From Secundilactobacillus paracollinoides DSM 15502 = JCM 11969 (lineage in GTDB: Bacteria > Bacillota > Bacilli > Lactobacillales > Lactobacillaceae), in assembly GCF_001311135.1 (NCBI RefSeq), contig NZ_BBAG01000018.1, positions 1-52,900 on the forward strand: a stretch of 52,900 bases of DNA, in the 5' to 3' direction. Shown here one piece after another: positions 17,932 through 27,243 of the stretch; the first letter of the stretch is position 1, and every line of letters starts with the position of its first letter. The notes beneath the pieces are model-generated. The model was given only the letters and a program-made list of their open reading frames with translations. It was not told the origin of the DNA and ran no database searches. Position numbers and translations under genes: made by a program.

Positions 17932-19041
17932 CACCATTTGCACATTCATCAACCTCACATACTGGGCTTGAATCACTTCCTTATGATCCAACTCATACCA
18001 TGGAATCTTAGCATCATCAACAAGTTTACCCGTCACCATGACCAAGGTGCCGTCTGGAATGTGACCCATGATTTGCCCGTTTGGTGCATTGAAAATGTTG
18101 ACTGAATGGTCGGCTATAAAGTCGATCTGGCCAGATTTATTCATTGGGTCAAATTTTGGTTGCTCCAACGCTGTTTCACTTTCTAAGGCTGATGCTGCGG
18201 GCCGGTCGGTGACGACGATCTTATCGTTAATGATCCACTGCGGCCCGCCGAGGTTGTACCAAGTTTGGCCATCAGATAGAGTTACCTTGATAAAGGCCCG
18301 CCAAACGGAATGGTCCGGGAAGTCGTACGGTTGAATTTGGCCATTTGGGGCATCGTAAACGACCGTTGTTTGATTGAGTTCCAGATAGTAATTGATGCGT
18401 TGAACAGACTGCCACGTATTTCGTCGTAACATGACAATGATCATTTGCGGTTCAGTCGTAAAGTGGCCATTGAGCGGGCGACTGGCCTTGATCAAATGAT
18501 AGTCCTCAATATCAGGCTGTTTAAGCGCAAATGGGGCGTTAATTTGGCCAGTAATGACGTGGGGTGTTTGGAGCAGTTGGCCAGTGTCATAGTCGACTGG
18601 GTATAGCACAACTGGGTGTCCCAATTTCTGCATAAACTGCAGGGTCATGATGTGGTAGGGACTCGTATAGCTGGTTAGAAACCCCTTGATATTAATTAAA
18701 ATCTTATCTTCAAAGTTTTTAAATTGGAGGTGGATCGGATCGCCGATGTGACCGTTCAACCATTCCGGATCAGCTAATGAACGGCCATCTTCGCCGAGAT
18801 ATAATACAACGAGCACAGCATCCGTGGTAGTGCTTGGCACACTAGCCTGAGCGGGTTGCTGATGCTGGGGTTCTGAGACGGTTTGATCTGGTTCGGGCTT
18901 CGGTGTTACCGTAATCTTTTTTGATTCACCACGGGGTGCAATGTGGCTGGCCTGATGCTGGCTTCGAGGCGCGGCAGCATGCCGCGGCGTGGGCGCATTT
19001 TGCCCAGATAACCAGTGCCATAATCGATCTAAAATTGCCAT
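17929..19041 (-). CDS. Protein with MucBP-like and SH3-like domains, no signal peptide
   Basis: 370 residues. The start at 19041 follows GGAGGAGGGG. The N-terminus MAILDRLWHWLSGQ is an amphipathic, Trp-containing segment but not a signal peptide. Residues ~20-85 are a Pro/Gln/His-rich linker. Residues ~90-160 (VLYLGEDGRSLADPEWLNGHIGDPIHL) resemble a MucBP repeat. The C-terminal half has two SH3-like units marked by YDAPNGQIQ (~265) and FNAPNGQIMGHIPDGTLVMVTG (~330). It looks like an intracellular or unconventionally displayed relative of surface proteins. A TATACT -10 lies at 19069-19074. Function is unknown; the domain calls are from pattern only. Confidence 0.7.
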   Translation of the reverse strand: MAILDRLWHWLSGQNAPTPRHAAAPRSQHQASHIAPRGESKKITVTPKPEPDQTVSEPQHQQPAQASVPSTTTDAVLVVLYLGEDGRSLADPEWLNGHIGDPIHLQFKNFEDKILINIKGFLTSYTSPYHIMTLQFMQKLGHPVVLYPVDYDTGQLLQTPHVITGQINAPFALKQPDIEDYHLIKASRPLNGHFTTEPQMIIVMLRRNTWQSVQRINYYLELNQTTVVYDAPNGQIQPYDFPDHSVWRAFIKVTLSDGQTWYNLGGPQWIINDKIVVTDRPAASALESETALEQPKFDPMNKSGQIDFIADHSVNIFNAPNGQIMGHIPDGTLVMVTGKLVDDAKIPWYELDHKEVIQAQYVRLMNVQMV

Positions 19042-19114
19042 GCAACCCCTCCTCCGTGCTTTACTAATAGTATACCGCATACGTTGAGGGAATTTGTAGG
19101 TAAAAGGGAAATTT

Positions 19115-19262
19115 AGGAAAGAGCGCGGAGCAAGGCGGTTAGAAGGCGGAGTGTAAGTAACTCTGGTCAGAAAAGTCCGGGTCTGACTTTTTTGACCAGA
19201 GTTGCTTACACAGGAGCCTTCTGCCTTGCGGAGCGCGTTTCAGCAAGGTTGCCAAGAAAGAA
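19115..19262 (+). repeat. Complete PAL repeat between divergent and convergent genes
   Basis: GAGCGCGGAGCAAGGCGG opens it. The inner stem TGTAAGTAACTCTGGTCA pairs with TGACCAGAGTTGCTTACA (one G-T pair), with AAAAGTC/GACTTTT at the tip. It ends CTTGCGGAGCGCGTTTCAGC followed by the conserved tail AAGGTTGCCAAGAAAG. From 19263 to 19451 I see only a C/A-rich stretch without a gene. Confidence 0.85.
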
Positions 19263-19451
19263 CCAACCAACATAAATCAAAACCACCAACCCCAAAAAGA
19301 GGTGCATTGTAAAACCCGCACCCAATAACCAAAATACAATTTGCGCCAAAATTCTCAAAAAGGGTCAGTGAAAGCAAGCCACCTAACAAGAGCTTACCCA
19401 AACTGAGCTTAGTTTCTCAGTCACAACCAACACCCTCAAACTCAGCAAACC

Positions 19452-19492
19452 AAAAAAAGTCTCGCAACAACACACCGTTGTCGCGAGACTTT
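19452..19492 (-). terminator. clpE terminator
   Basis: AAAGTCTCGCAACAAC pairs with GTTGTCGCGAGACTTT, and seven T follow on the minus strand. Confidence 0.85.
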
Positions 19493-19501
19493 CAAACATC
19501 A

Positions 19502-21763
19502 CTATTTTGTTTCAGGTTTCTCTTCGGTACTTGCAGTGGCGGTATCGCCAGCTTCAGCACCTAACGTAATCTTGTCATGGTTCAATGTTGCAATCAGGTT
19601 CTTGATATCACTGTGGTCGAGGTAGTAGTCCGCAATGCGGTCTTCGATCTGTTCTTGAATCACTCGACGTAATGGTCGAGCACCCATGGCCGGATCGTAA
19701 CCTAAGTCAACTAACTTATTCTCAACGGGTTCAGTAACGTGAACGTGGAGGCCTTGAACAGCCAACATACTGTTAACGTCATCGATCATCAGGTCAACGA
19801 TCTTCATTAAGTTTTCCTTAGTGAGGGCGTTGAATTCAACGATGTCGTCGAACCGGTTCAAGAATTCTGGCTTGAAGTAGTTGGTTAATTTGTCCAAAAC
19901 AGAGTGGGTCTTACCACTTGCTTCGGCACCAAAACCAACACTGGCTTCAACATCACCAGTTCCTGCATTTGAGGTCATAATGATGATGGTATCCTTAAAC
20001 GATACAGTGCGACCCTGTGAATCAGTCAAGCGCCCATCGTCCAAGATCTGAAGGAACATGTGCATCACGTCTGGGTGTGCTTTTTCGACTTCGTCCAGCA
20101 AAATGATACTGTATGGATTCCGACGAACCTGTTCCGTCAGTTGACCAGCTTCTTCATAGCCAACGTAGCCAGGAGGCGAACCAATCAATTTAGACACTGA
20201 ATGCGGCTCCATGTACTCAGACATGTCAAACCGGATCATGGCGTCCTTTGACCCAAAGAGTTCACGCGCCAGTTGTTTTGCAAGTTCCGTTTTCCCAACA
20301 CCGGTTGGGCCAACGAATAGGAATGACCCGATTGGCCGACCAGTGCCGTTTAAACCGATTCGGTTACGACGGATTGCCCGCGTCACTTTATCAACGGCCT
20401 CATCTTGGCCGATCACGTGCTTCTTCAGTGATGGGCCAAGGTCTTGCAACTGCGTCTGTTCCTTGTTTGCTAACTCGCCAACAGGGATACCAGTCTTTTC
20501 CTCAACGATCTTTTGCATGTCTTCTTCAGTGACTTCAGGTGTTTCGTCAGGGGAGGCAGAGGCACTATCCTTTGTCTTTTCTAACTTATTCACCTGATCA
20601 CGGTAGTAGGCTGCTTTTTCGTAATCTTCCTGCTTCAACGCCGCTTGTTTTTGGCCTTCCGCAGTATCGATCTTTTCTTGGATCGTCTTAGGGTCGGCAA
20701 CGTTGATCGTCAGGTTCTTCTTTGAGCCTGATTCATCGAGTAAGTCGATTGCCTTGTCTGGTAAGAACCGGTCTTGAATGTAACGATCGGACAACTTGAC
20801 GGCGGCTTCAATGGCACCATCAGAGTACTTAACGTGGTGATAGTCTTCGTACTTCTTTTGAATCCCTTTGAGGATCTCAATGGCTTCTTCAAGTGATGGT
20901 TCGTTGACCGTTACGGGTTGGAGCCGTCTTGCCAGCGCCTGATCCTTTTCGATGTCACGGTATTCATTGAGGGTAGTGGCCCCAACAAGTTGGAACTCAC
21001 CACGGGCAAGGGCTGGTTTCAAAACGTTACCAGCATCCATGCCGCCTTCAGCGTTACCGGCACCCACAATTTCGTGGATTTCATCAATAAACAGGATCAC
21101 GTTTGGATCTTGTTGCACTTCTTGCATCAACTGTTGCATCCGTTGTTCAAACTGACCACGAATACCAGTCCCTTGAACAAGTGAAACAACGTCTAACCGA
21201 ATAATCTTCTTATTTAATAGTTTTTGGGGAACGTCACCAGCGACGATCTTGAGTGCCAGTCCTTCGACCACGGCCGTTTTACCGACCCCGGCTTCACCAA
21301 TCAGAACAGGGTTGTTCTTGGTGCGTCGGTTGAGGATCTCAGTGACCCGAGCAATTTCTTTATCACGCCCAATAACGGGGTCAATTTTGCCCTGACTTGC
21401 CAGTTCAGTAAGGTCTAACCCATATTGGCCTAATAGACCACCTTGTTGGTTATTACGACCTTGGCCGTTACCACCGGTTGGGCCTTGCGGCTGAGTAGGT
21501 GGCACTTGCTGTTGAAACCCTTGCTGACCGTTGTTTGGGGTACCACCGTCCTGCATTGCGCGGAAGATGTCGTCTAAGTTACCGAACCCAAATGGATCTT
21601 GTGCCATTTGCGTACCTCCGTTTCCGGAATTTGGATTTTTTGGCTGCTGATCTTTCAGGAGCTGATAACAGTTCTGACAGAGATCAACTTGCTGCCGTTG
21701 GCCATTAACGTTTAAGTACAAATGAATTGTGGCTTCGCGTTGATGGCAATTTTGACAGAGCAT
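19502..21763 (-). CDS. clpE: ATP-dependent Clp protease ATP-binding subunit ClpE
   Basis: 753 residues. A four-Cys zinc finger (CQNCHQ...LCQNCY, residues 3-33) identifies ClpE rather than ClpC. A Gln/Gly-rich linker (~45-110) follows. The first AAA domain has [13 protein letters not shown] and [11 protein letters not shown]; a UVR-like coiled coil ([17 protein letters not shown]) sits in the middle; the second AAA domain has [15 protein letters not shown] and a conserved C-terminal D2-small region. It unfolds proteins for ClpP during stress. The start follows AAGGGAG. CtsR and CIRCE sites lie at the promoter. It has its own terminator. The frame is intact throughout. Confidence 0.95.
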   Translation of the reverse strand: MLCQNCHQREATIHLYLNVNGQRQQVDLCQNCYQLLKDQQPKNPNSGNGGTQMAQDPFGFGNLDDIFRAMQDGGTPNNGQQGFQQQVPPTQPQGPTGGNGQGRNNQQGGLLGQYGLDLTELASQGKIDPVIGRDKEIARVTEILNRRTKNNPVLIGEAGVGKTAVVEGLALKIVAGDVPQKLLNKKIIRLDVVSLVQGTGIRGQFEQRMQQLMQEVQQDPNVILFIDEIHEIVGAGNAEGGMDAGNVLKPALARGEFQLVGATTLNEYRDIEKDQALARRLQPVTVNEPSLEEAIEILKGIQKKYEDYHHVKYSDGAIEAAVKLSDRYIQDRFLPDKAIDLLDESGSKKNLTINVADPKTIQEKIDTAEGQKQAALKQEDYEKAAYYRDQVNKLEKTKDSASASPDETPEVTEEDMQKIVEEKTGIPVGELANKEQTQLQDLGPSLKKHVIGQDEAVDKVTRAIRRNRIGLNGTGRPIGSFLFVGPTGVGKTELAKQLARELFGSKDAMIRFDMSEYMEPHSVSKLIGSPPGYVGYEEAGQLTEQVRRNPYSIILLDEVEKAHPDVMHMFLQILDDGRLTDSQGRTVSFKDTIIIMTSNAGTGDVEASVGFGAEASGKTHSVLDKLTNYFKPEFLNRFDDIVEFNALTKENLMKIVDLMIDDVNSMLAVQGLHVHVTEPVENKLVDLGYDPAMGARPLRRVIQEQIEDRIADYYLDHSDIKNLIATLNHDKITLGAEAGDTATASTEEKPETK

Positions 21764-21821
21764 ATATTGACTCCCTTCTATATAAAGTAGTCAAGCCAAT
21801 TGGCCAAACAATGCGAGATTG

Positions 21822-21838
21822 TTTGACCAATACTGACC
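21822..21838 (-). promoter_or_regulatory. CtsR operator upstream of clpE
   Basis: On the minus strand GGTCAGT-ATT-GGTCAAA matches the tandem heptad GGTCAAA-N3-GGTCAAA bound by CtsR, with two mismatches in the first heptad. It lies just downstream of the -10. Confidence 0.8.
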
Positions 21839-21847
21839 ATTGATTTA

Positions 21848-21875
21848 ATTATACCCTAACTTGACCTTGAAGCAA
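21848..21875 (-). promoter_or_regulatory. clpE promoter
   Basis: On the minus strand TTGCTT (21870-21875), 16-base spacer, TATAAT (21848-21853). The -35 lies inside a 19-base palindrome (21869-21887), GAAGCAA-N5-TTGCTTC. Confidence 0.65.
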
Positions 21876-21892
21876 GCAGTTTGCTTCAAAAA

Positions 21893-21918
21893 TTAGCACT
21901 CTTTGATTCCAGTGCTAA
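21893..21918. promoter_or_regulatory. CIRCE-like HrcA operator
   Basis: TTAGCACTC, nine bases, AGTGCTAA. This is the CIRCE inverted repeat with one G missing at the start of the right arm, possibly another lost base in this sequence. It lies upstream of the clpE -35. Confidence 0.75.
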
Positions 21919-22131
21919 TCACACTGTAAGTTGTATAACATTTAGGCTTTAGATGCAAGTCATGTGCTTTAACGCGACTGATAATAGATGGTGACGGTTT
22001 TTGTTAGCGACGATTGCCACCAGATTGAACCATTACGTCAGGTCCATACCGACCTTGTCGCGAAATGATGAAAGGTGTCCGCTCACTAAAATTATTTTGT
22101 CCAAAATTGTCATGCTGACCAAAATAGGGGG

Positions 22132-22160
22132 TTCAAAGATAATCGGGTTTCATCTATAAT
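22132..22160 (+). promoter_or_regulatory. Promoter of the small gene at 22225
   Basis: TTCAAA (22132-22137), 17-base spacer, TATAAT (22155-22160). Confidence 0.5.
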
Positions 22161-22224
22161 AGACAGGTTGTTTTAAACGGCGTAACATGGTGACATGGGT
22201 TTCAGAAAAGGGGGGATATCGCCA

Positions 22225-22416
22225 GTGGACAAGGACTACACGAAGATGATGGAACAGCTGAAAGACGGCGAATTAGACGAGTTTGTTGTGAAACCGGATG
22301 AGTTTATGAGCTTCTATCCCGCCTACATGAATTTCGAGTTTCGTAAGCGGGTCATTGGTAAGGCTGACAAACTTGGGATTCTCACTTATCACTATGATCA
22401 TGACCAAACTTCATAA
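22225..22416 (+). CDS. Small hypothetical protein upstream of ptsH
   Basis: 63 residues, acidic and aromatic (MDKDYTKMMEQLKDGELDEFVVKPDEFMSFYPAYMNFEFRKRVIGKADKLG). No membrane segment. The GTG start at 22225 is chosen because GGGGGGAT lies 7 bases upstream; the upstream ATG at 22195 has no comparable site. I do not recognise a family with a known function. It has its own promoter and is separated from ptsH by a hairpin and another promoter, so it is probably expressed on its own. Confidence 0.7.
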   Translation: MDKDYTKMMEQLKDGELDEFVVKPDEFMSFYPAYMNFEFRKRVIGKADKLGILTYHYDHDQTS

Positions 22417-22423
22417 AAACAAC

Positions 22424-22452
22424 AATGTAAGCGGTCACTATTTGCTTACATT
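22424..22452 (+). terminator. Hairpin after the small gene
   Basis: AATGTAAGC (22424-22432) pairs with GCTTACATT (22444-22452). There is no strong T run, so termination is uncertain. The arm sequence resembles the TGTAAG/CTTACA base of PAL hairpins. Confidence 0.45.
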
Positions 22453-22455
22453 CGC

Positions 22456-22484
22456 TTGTATTTTAGTGAATAAATTGATATTCT
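22456..22484 (+). promoter_or_regulatory. ptsHI promoter
   Basis: TTGTAT (22456-22461), 17-base spacer, TATTCT (22479-22484). It leaves a leader of about 105 bases before ptsH. No catabolite-responsive element is evident. Confidence 0.5.
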
Positions 22485-22596
22485 TAGGATAAAGGCAAGT
22501 TTTCCCATCAATTCGAAGAAGCGGGGTTCCTTGAACTTGGTGGCAACAGCGCCCTAAAAGAAAAAATATTGTGCTCGTAAAAGGAGATCGATAACT

Positions 22597-22860
22597 ATGG
22601 AAAAACGCAACTTTCACATTACCGCAGAAACAGGGATTCATGCTCGTCCAGCAACTTTATTAGTTCAAGCTGCCAGCAAGTATAACGCTGACATTACCCT
22701 TGAATACGAGGGCAAGTCCGTTAACTTGAAGTCAATCATGGGTGTGATGTCTCTCGGTGTTGGTGCCAACACTGACGTCACCATCGCTGCTGACGGCGAC
22801 GACGAAAAGGACGCCATGAAAGACGTTGCTAAGACCATGAAAGAGGAAGGCCTGGACTAA
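22597..22860 (+). CDS. ptsH: Phosphocarrier protein HPr
   Basis: 87 residues, standard HPr length. His15 lies in TGIHARPAT and is phosphorylated by enzyme I. Ser46 lies in [13 protein letters not shown] and is the target of HPr kinase, linking sugar uptake to carbon catabolite control through CcpA. AAAGGAG precedes the ATG. The stop codon overlaps the ptsI start (TAATG), so the two are translationally coupled. Confidence 0.97.
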   Translation: MEKRNFHITAETGIHARPATLLVQAASKYNADITLEYEGKSVNLKSIMGVMSLGVGANTDVTIAADGDDEKDAMKDVAKTMKEEGLD

Positions 22861-24577
22861 TGCCAAGTCGGTACTTAACGGAATCGCCGCCAGCGATGGT
22901 GTTGCGATTGCCGAGTCATATCGGCTGGTAGATCCGGACCTGTCTTTTGATAAGGTCAAGATCTCTGATGTTAATGCCCAGGCAACCAGGTTATCCGCTG
23001 CGCTTGTTGCGTCTAAACGTGAATTGGCGCAGATCAAAGAACATGCTATTCAAACAATGGGTGAGGATGAAGCCGCCGTTTTCGACGCGCACCTCGCCAT
23101 TCTGTCCGATCCAGAAATGATTCGGCAGATTGTTAAACAAATCCGTGACCAGCGGGTGAGTGCCGAGGAGGCGCTGACCGTTGTCACGGATTCGTACGTT
23201 AAACTGTTTGAAAACATGCAGGATAACCCGTATATGCGTGAGCGGTCTGGCGATATTCGGGACGTGACAAAGCGGGTATTAGCGCATTTGCTGGGTGTTG
23301 AATTGCCGAATCCGGCGCTGATCGACCATGAAGTGATCGTGGTCGCTCATGATCTGACCCCAAGTGATACGGCTCAATTAGATCGCCGATTTGTGAAGGG
23401 GTTCATTACCGATATCGGTGGGCGAACCTCTCACTCCGCAATTATGTCGCGAACGCTTGAAATTCCAGCGGTTGTTGGTACCAAAGAAGCAACGTCACTG
23501 ATTGAAGATGGCCAGCCACTTATTTTGGATGGCATTCACGGCCAGGCGATTTTGCAGCCAACAAGCACTGAACGTCAGGAATACCACGATATGGCAATCG
23601 ATTATCAAACACAGCGGATCGAGTGGCAGAAACTGCAAGACAAGCCAAGTGTGACGAAGGATGGTGTCCACCACGTTCTAGCTGCCAACATTGGGACACC
23701 AGAGGACCTGACTGCCGTAAAGACAAATGGGGCTGAGGGTGTCGGCTTATTTCGCAGCGAGTTTCTGTACATGAATGCCAATAATTGGCCAACCGAAGAT
23801 GACCAGTTTGAAGCCTATAGGACCGTTGTTCAAGGCATGGCGGGCAAACCCGTTGTCGTGCGCACCATGGATATTGGTGGTGACAAGGGGTTGCCTTATT
23901 TGGACATGCCAAAAGAAATGAATCCGTTTATGGGCTACCGGGCGATTCGGATCAGCCTAAGTAAGACGGCAATCTTTAGAACCCAATTACGGGCGCTGTT
24001 GCGGGCATCGGCCTATGGTGATCTTGGTATCATGTTTCCGATGATCGCAACACTTGATGAGTTTCGCTCGGCAAAGCGGATCACCAAGGAGGAACATCAG
24101 AAGTTGCTGGATGACGACGTTCCGGTAGGCGACCCGCAGTTGGGCATAATGGTTGAGGTGCCGGCTGCCGCTATTTTGGCCGATCAGTTTGCTAAGGAAG
24201 TCGATTTTATGAGTATCGGCACGAACGACCTGATCGGGTATTCAATGGCTGCTGACCGCACGAATGAACGCGTTTCTTACCTTTATCAACCCTACAACCC
24301 AGCGATTTTACGTTTGATCAAACACGTGATCGATGCCTGTCATCAGGAGGGCAAAATTGCGGCCATGTGCGGCGAAATGGCGGGTGACCAGTTGGCAGTC
24401 CCAATTTTGGTCGGCATGGGCTTAGACGAGTTCTCAATGAGTGCAACAAGCATTCTAAAAACACGGGCGTTGTTTCGCCGGTTAGATTCGGCTAAGATGG
24501 CTGTTTTAGCCGATAAGGCGATTCATGCTGGCACCAATGAAGAAGTGATTAAATTGGTGGATGAATTCGTGTTTTAG
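22860..24577 (+). CDS. ptsI: PTS enzyme I (frameshift at codon 2)
   Basis: About 572 residues. Enzyme I passes phosphate from phosphoenolpyruvate to HPr. The ATG at 22860 overlaps the ptsH stop, but the next bases give CC rather than GCC; restoring one G yields [21 protein letters not shown], the canonical N-terminus. After that the frame is open. The phosphorylated His lies in [21 protein letters not shown] (~190). PEP-binding motifs [27 protein letters not shown] and [16 protein letters not shown] follow, and the C-terminal CGEMAGD catalytic Cys is present. A true null here would stop PTS sugar uptake, so the break is almost certainly an artefact. The stop TAG is also the start of a PAL repeat. 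Confidence 0.94.
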
Positions 24578-24605
24578 AGCGTGTAGGAAAACGGGAGGAA
24601 GCGGA

Positions 24606-25243
24606 GGGCCTTTCGAATGTTAGGTGATAGTCCGTTGCATTCCGCAATTTGGCACTCCGTGTAGTGGCTCGCGACTGAGCTAACTCGATTTCTGCTGCGC
24701 AGCTCTCGAGTGGATCTCAATCGTCTCGCACATCAGTAACCGACCGAAGAACGGTCGCTAACTGATGTCGACACCACAGCTCCGTGCCAAATTGCTGCAT
24801 TCTACTCACGTTGAGCTTATTTTTACTACTAGTTAAGCATCACATTGGTGTTAAACCAAGTTTGAAGAGAATCCGCCCTCGACTGCTAGTAAGGCAATTA
24901 ACAGCAATGCTTCTCATGATGTGTCTGTCACCAGTAACGATTAATATAGAGGTTTCGTGATACCACTTTTGAAGACTTATTAACTGTGATGACCACTGTC
25001 AGCATTGCAGGGTAGTGGAGCCATCCGGCATTGCAGGCTCTGTGGTTGTCGGTGGTCGTTAGCGGCCGTCCTTAAGCCGGTTACGAACACGGGAGACATA
25101 GGAGATCTTTGAATTTCTAGTGTATATTGCGGAAACGTGTTCCGCAGGCCTGCTCCACACTCTTACTTCAGCCTGCAGGGCCGAACGGTGGAACGAAGCG
25201 ACATTAAGTGCTACTTTGAATCACCCAACAATGGAGAGTACCC
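24606..25243 (+). repeat. Long structured repeat, complete copy with insertion (LSR-A)
   Basis: It begins GGGCCTTTCGAATGTTAGG and ends TGGAGAGTACCC, whose complement (GGGTACTCTCCATTGTTGG) is the matching terminal inverted repeat. Internal hairpins include GCAATTTGGCA/TGCCAAATTGC enclosing CATCAGT-ACCGACCG/CGGTCG-ACTGATG. Relative to the 47033 copy, about 125 bases are inserted near 25040-25165, and these contain an arms-only PAL. No open frame of note is present. Confidence 0.75.
25123..25165 (-). repeat. Arms-only PAL inside LSR-A
   Basis: On the minus strand AAGAGTGTGGAGCAGG is joined directly to CCTGCGGAACACGTTTCCGC. The whole inner hairpin is missing, leaving a ~43-base minimal form. Confidence 0.6.
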
Positions 25244-25358
25244 ATTGCGGAGCGCGCTTCCACTATGGAAAATAGATAGAATTTTTCAGTTTTCCGAATT
25301 ACGTTTCAGCACAGCTGACAAGAAAAATTATGTGAATAAAAAACTAACATCCTAAAAA

Positions 25359-25412
25359 CACAAAAGCACCAGCCCAAAATCCAGGATAGGAATTTGGGCT
25401 GGTGCTTTTGTG
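25359..25412. terminator. Terminator, probably of ptsHI, displaced by nested repeats
   Basis: CACAAAAGCACCAGCCCAAA pairs with TTTGGGCTGGTGCTTTTGTG. It is about 780 bases after ptsI, with only repeat sequence between. It is symmetrical. Confidence 0.8.
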
Positions 25413-25607
25413 ATGCATAGGGTGTGCACGGGTTCGTGATGCAGACGAAATAAACAACGCTGTGGCTTGACACCAGCTCGTCAGTCACGTAAGATACTTG
25501 TAAAATCATATTATATGGGATATAGTATGTATTCACCAGGTCCTAACGGCGAGATCAGCCAATGGCATTGACTTCAAAAAAGACTAGTAACAGGTGGTTA
25601 ATTGAAG

Positions 25608-25636
25608 TTGACAGGACTCGTTCAACTCGGTAGGAT
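25608..25636 (+). promoter_or_regulatory. Possible upstream promoter of the laf operon
   Basis: TTGACA (25608-25613), 17-base spacer, TAGGAT (25631-25636). The surrounding 25413-25927 is AT-rich and has no gene. Confidence 0.45.
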
Positions 25637-25790
25637 AGGGTAACTTTTCAATTCAAGACAATTGGTTATTTGATTGGCGGTTGCGTTACGGCGCAAAATG
25701 CTATATAGTTAATTACTGAAGTAACTAACCTGTCAATTTGTTAAATTGTTAAATTTACATGCCAATTTACGAAGTTATCGGCCGTTTGGC

Positions 25791-25819
25791 TTGGACTAAC
25801 GCTAAAGAGGGCGTATGAT
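25791..25819 (+). promoter_or_regulatory. Proximal promoter of the laf operon
   Basis: TTGGAC (25791-25796), 17-base spacer, TATGAT (25814-25819), about 110 bases before the lafA start. Confidence 0.55.
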
Positions 25820-25927
25820 TAATTGTGATAACATGGGCGTTTGAAGTCCATTATTAGACTGTAGAAGCGGTACAGATTTAATAAGTTCTGTCCGTTATGT
25901 TGAACTAATTTTGTTGGGGGGATCAGC

Positions 25928-27103
25928 GTGAACATTGGACTATTTACGGATACCTACTTCCCTCAGGTAAGTGGTGTTGCCACATCCATTAAAATTTTAA
26001 AACACGAACTTGAAAAACAAGGGCATAGAGTCTACATTTTCACGACGACTGACCCGCATATTGAGCGCGACGTATATGAACGCAATATTTTCCGGTTCCC
26101 AAGTGTGCCGTTTGTGTCGTTTACTGACCGGCGCATCGCGTTTCGTGGGCTGTTTCATGCCTATCAAATTGCGAAAGAACTGGATTTAGACATTATTCAT
26201 ACGCAAACCGAGTTCTCAATGGGGTGGATCGGCAAATTTGTGGCGCGGAACCTTAAGATTCCGTGTCTGCATACCTACCATACAATGTATGAGGATTACC
26301 TGCACTATGTGGCTAACGGTAAAATTTTAAAGCCGGTGCACGTTAAACAAATGACGCTTGCGTTTTGTGCCCATTTAGATGGCGTGGTTGCGCCAAGTGA
26401 TCGTGTGATCGATACGCTAACCGGGTATGGTGTTAAGACACCGATTCGTGTCATTCCAACTGGCATTGTCTTGGATCAGTATGCGCAGCCAAGTGCGCTA
26501 AATGTTCGTGAAACTTACAACATTTCACCAGATGCACCGCTGATTTTATCACTCAGCCGGCTTGCGTTTGAAAAAAATATTAAAGAAGTTATCGATGGGA
26601 TGCCAAAGGTGATCGACGAATTGCCGAACGCCAAGATGTTGATCGTTGGTGATGGTCCAGCCCGGGAAACACTCGAACAACAGGTTAAGAATCTGAAACT
26701 AGACGACCACGTTATTTTTACCGGTGAGATCAATAACGACAAGGTTGCCGCATTTTACCAAGCTGCCGACCTCTTTGTCTCAGCTTCTGAATCAGAATCT
26801 CAGGGACTGACCTACATTGAGTCGTTGGCAGCTGGCACCAAGATCGTTGTCAAACACAGCCCATATACTGATGACCTGTTGGCGGGCGATACGCTTGGCA
26901 GTACCTTTGCCAGCTTTGATGAGATGGTTGCCGATATGGTGCATTTTCTTAAGGATCCTGTTATTAAGGACCAAGAAACGCTTAAGAAAACGTTGCACGA
27001 TTCGTCGTCAGATGCGTTTGGCGAACAGGTCGTTGCGTTTTATCAGGACTGTCAACTCGCTTACGAGCAAGTTCATGAAGACTCAGCTGGAATCAGTAAC
27101 TAA
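25928..27103 (+). CDS. lafA: GT4 glycosyltransferase, LafA-like diacylglycerol glucosyltransferase
   Basis: 391 residues. GT-B fold: the N-terminal domain begins MNIGLFTDTYFPQVSGVATSI, typical of bacterial glucosyl-diacylglycerol synthases, with HTYHTMYEDYLHY near residue 118. The C-terminal nucleotide-sugar domain has VIPTGI, LSRLAFEKN, LIVGDGPARE and the E-x7-E motif in ESQGLTYIESLAAGT. It should add glucose from UDP-glucose to diacylglycerol at the inner leaflet, making the glycolipid anchor of lipoteichoic acid. The GTG start at 25928 has GGGGGGATC before it. The two following genes match the lafB-lafC order known from Listeria, which supports the call. Donor specificity is inferred from family. 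Confidence 0.87.
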   Translation: MNIGLFTDTYFPQVSGVATSIKILKHELEKQGHRVYIFTTTDPHIERDVYERNIFRFPSVPFVSFTDRRIAFRGLFHAYQIAKELDLDIIHTQTEFSMGWIGKFVARNLKIPCLHTYHTMYEDYLHYVANGKILKPVHVKQMTLAFCAHLDGVVAPSDRVIDTLTGYGVKTPIRVIPTGIVLDQYAQPSALNVRETYNISPDAPLILSLSRLAFEKNIKEVIDGMPKVIDELPNAKMLIVGDGPARETLEQQVKNLKLDDHVIFTGEINNDKVAAFYQAADLFVSASESESQGLTYIESLAAGTKIVVKHSPYTDDLLAGDTLGSTFASFDEMVADMVHFLKDPVIKDQETLKKTLHDSSSDAFGEQVVAFYQDCQLAYEQVHEDSAGISN

Positions 27104-27116
27104 GTGTAGAAGACTG

Positions 27117-27153
27117 GAAAAGGCAGAAATTCGGGACGAGTTTTTGCCTTTTT
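27117..27153 (+). terminator. Intra-operon hairpin between lafA and lafB
   Basis: AAAAGGCA (27118-27125) pairs with TGCC at 27145, followed by TTTTT. The loop is large, so it may attenuate rather than terminate. Confidence 0.5.
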
Positions 27154-27243
27154 GCGTGTTTTATTTTGAGTGATACTATCAGTTGGGGTGCTAGGCTAGC
27201 GGTTGGGGTTACAACGACTGCGGATTATGATGAGGAGTGCCAA

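Larger units (their letters stand above)
24575..25325 (+). repeat. PAL repeat split by an LSR copy
   Basis: The 5' arm, TAGAGCGTGTAGGAAAACGG then GAGGAAGCGGA, runs from 24575 to 24605 and supplies the ptsI stop codon. The 3' arm (CAGTTTTCCGAATTACG at about 25287, then TTTCAGCACAGCTGACAAG) follows after the LSR copy. GGAAAAC and GTTTTCC are the outer stem. The remaining gap to the terminator at 25359 has no gene. Confidence 0.7.

Noticed and set aside
24606..25243. LSR as a group II intron or known large RNA
   Set aside because: No reverse transcriptase frame and no recognisable domain V. The terminal inverted repeats and target duplication fit a DNA element better.
24575..25412. Short open frames in the repeat region (for example around 25137-25355)
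   Set aside because: They run across PAL and LSR ends, have no ribosome binding site and no coherent protein pattern.
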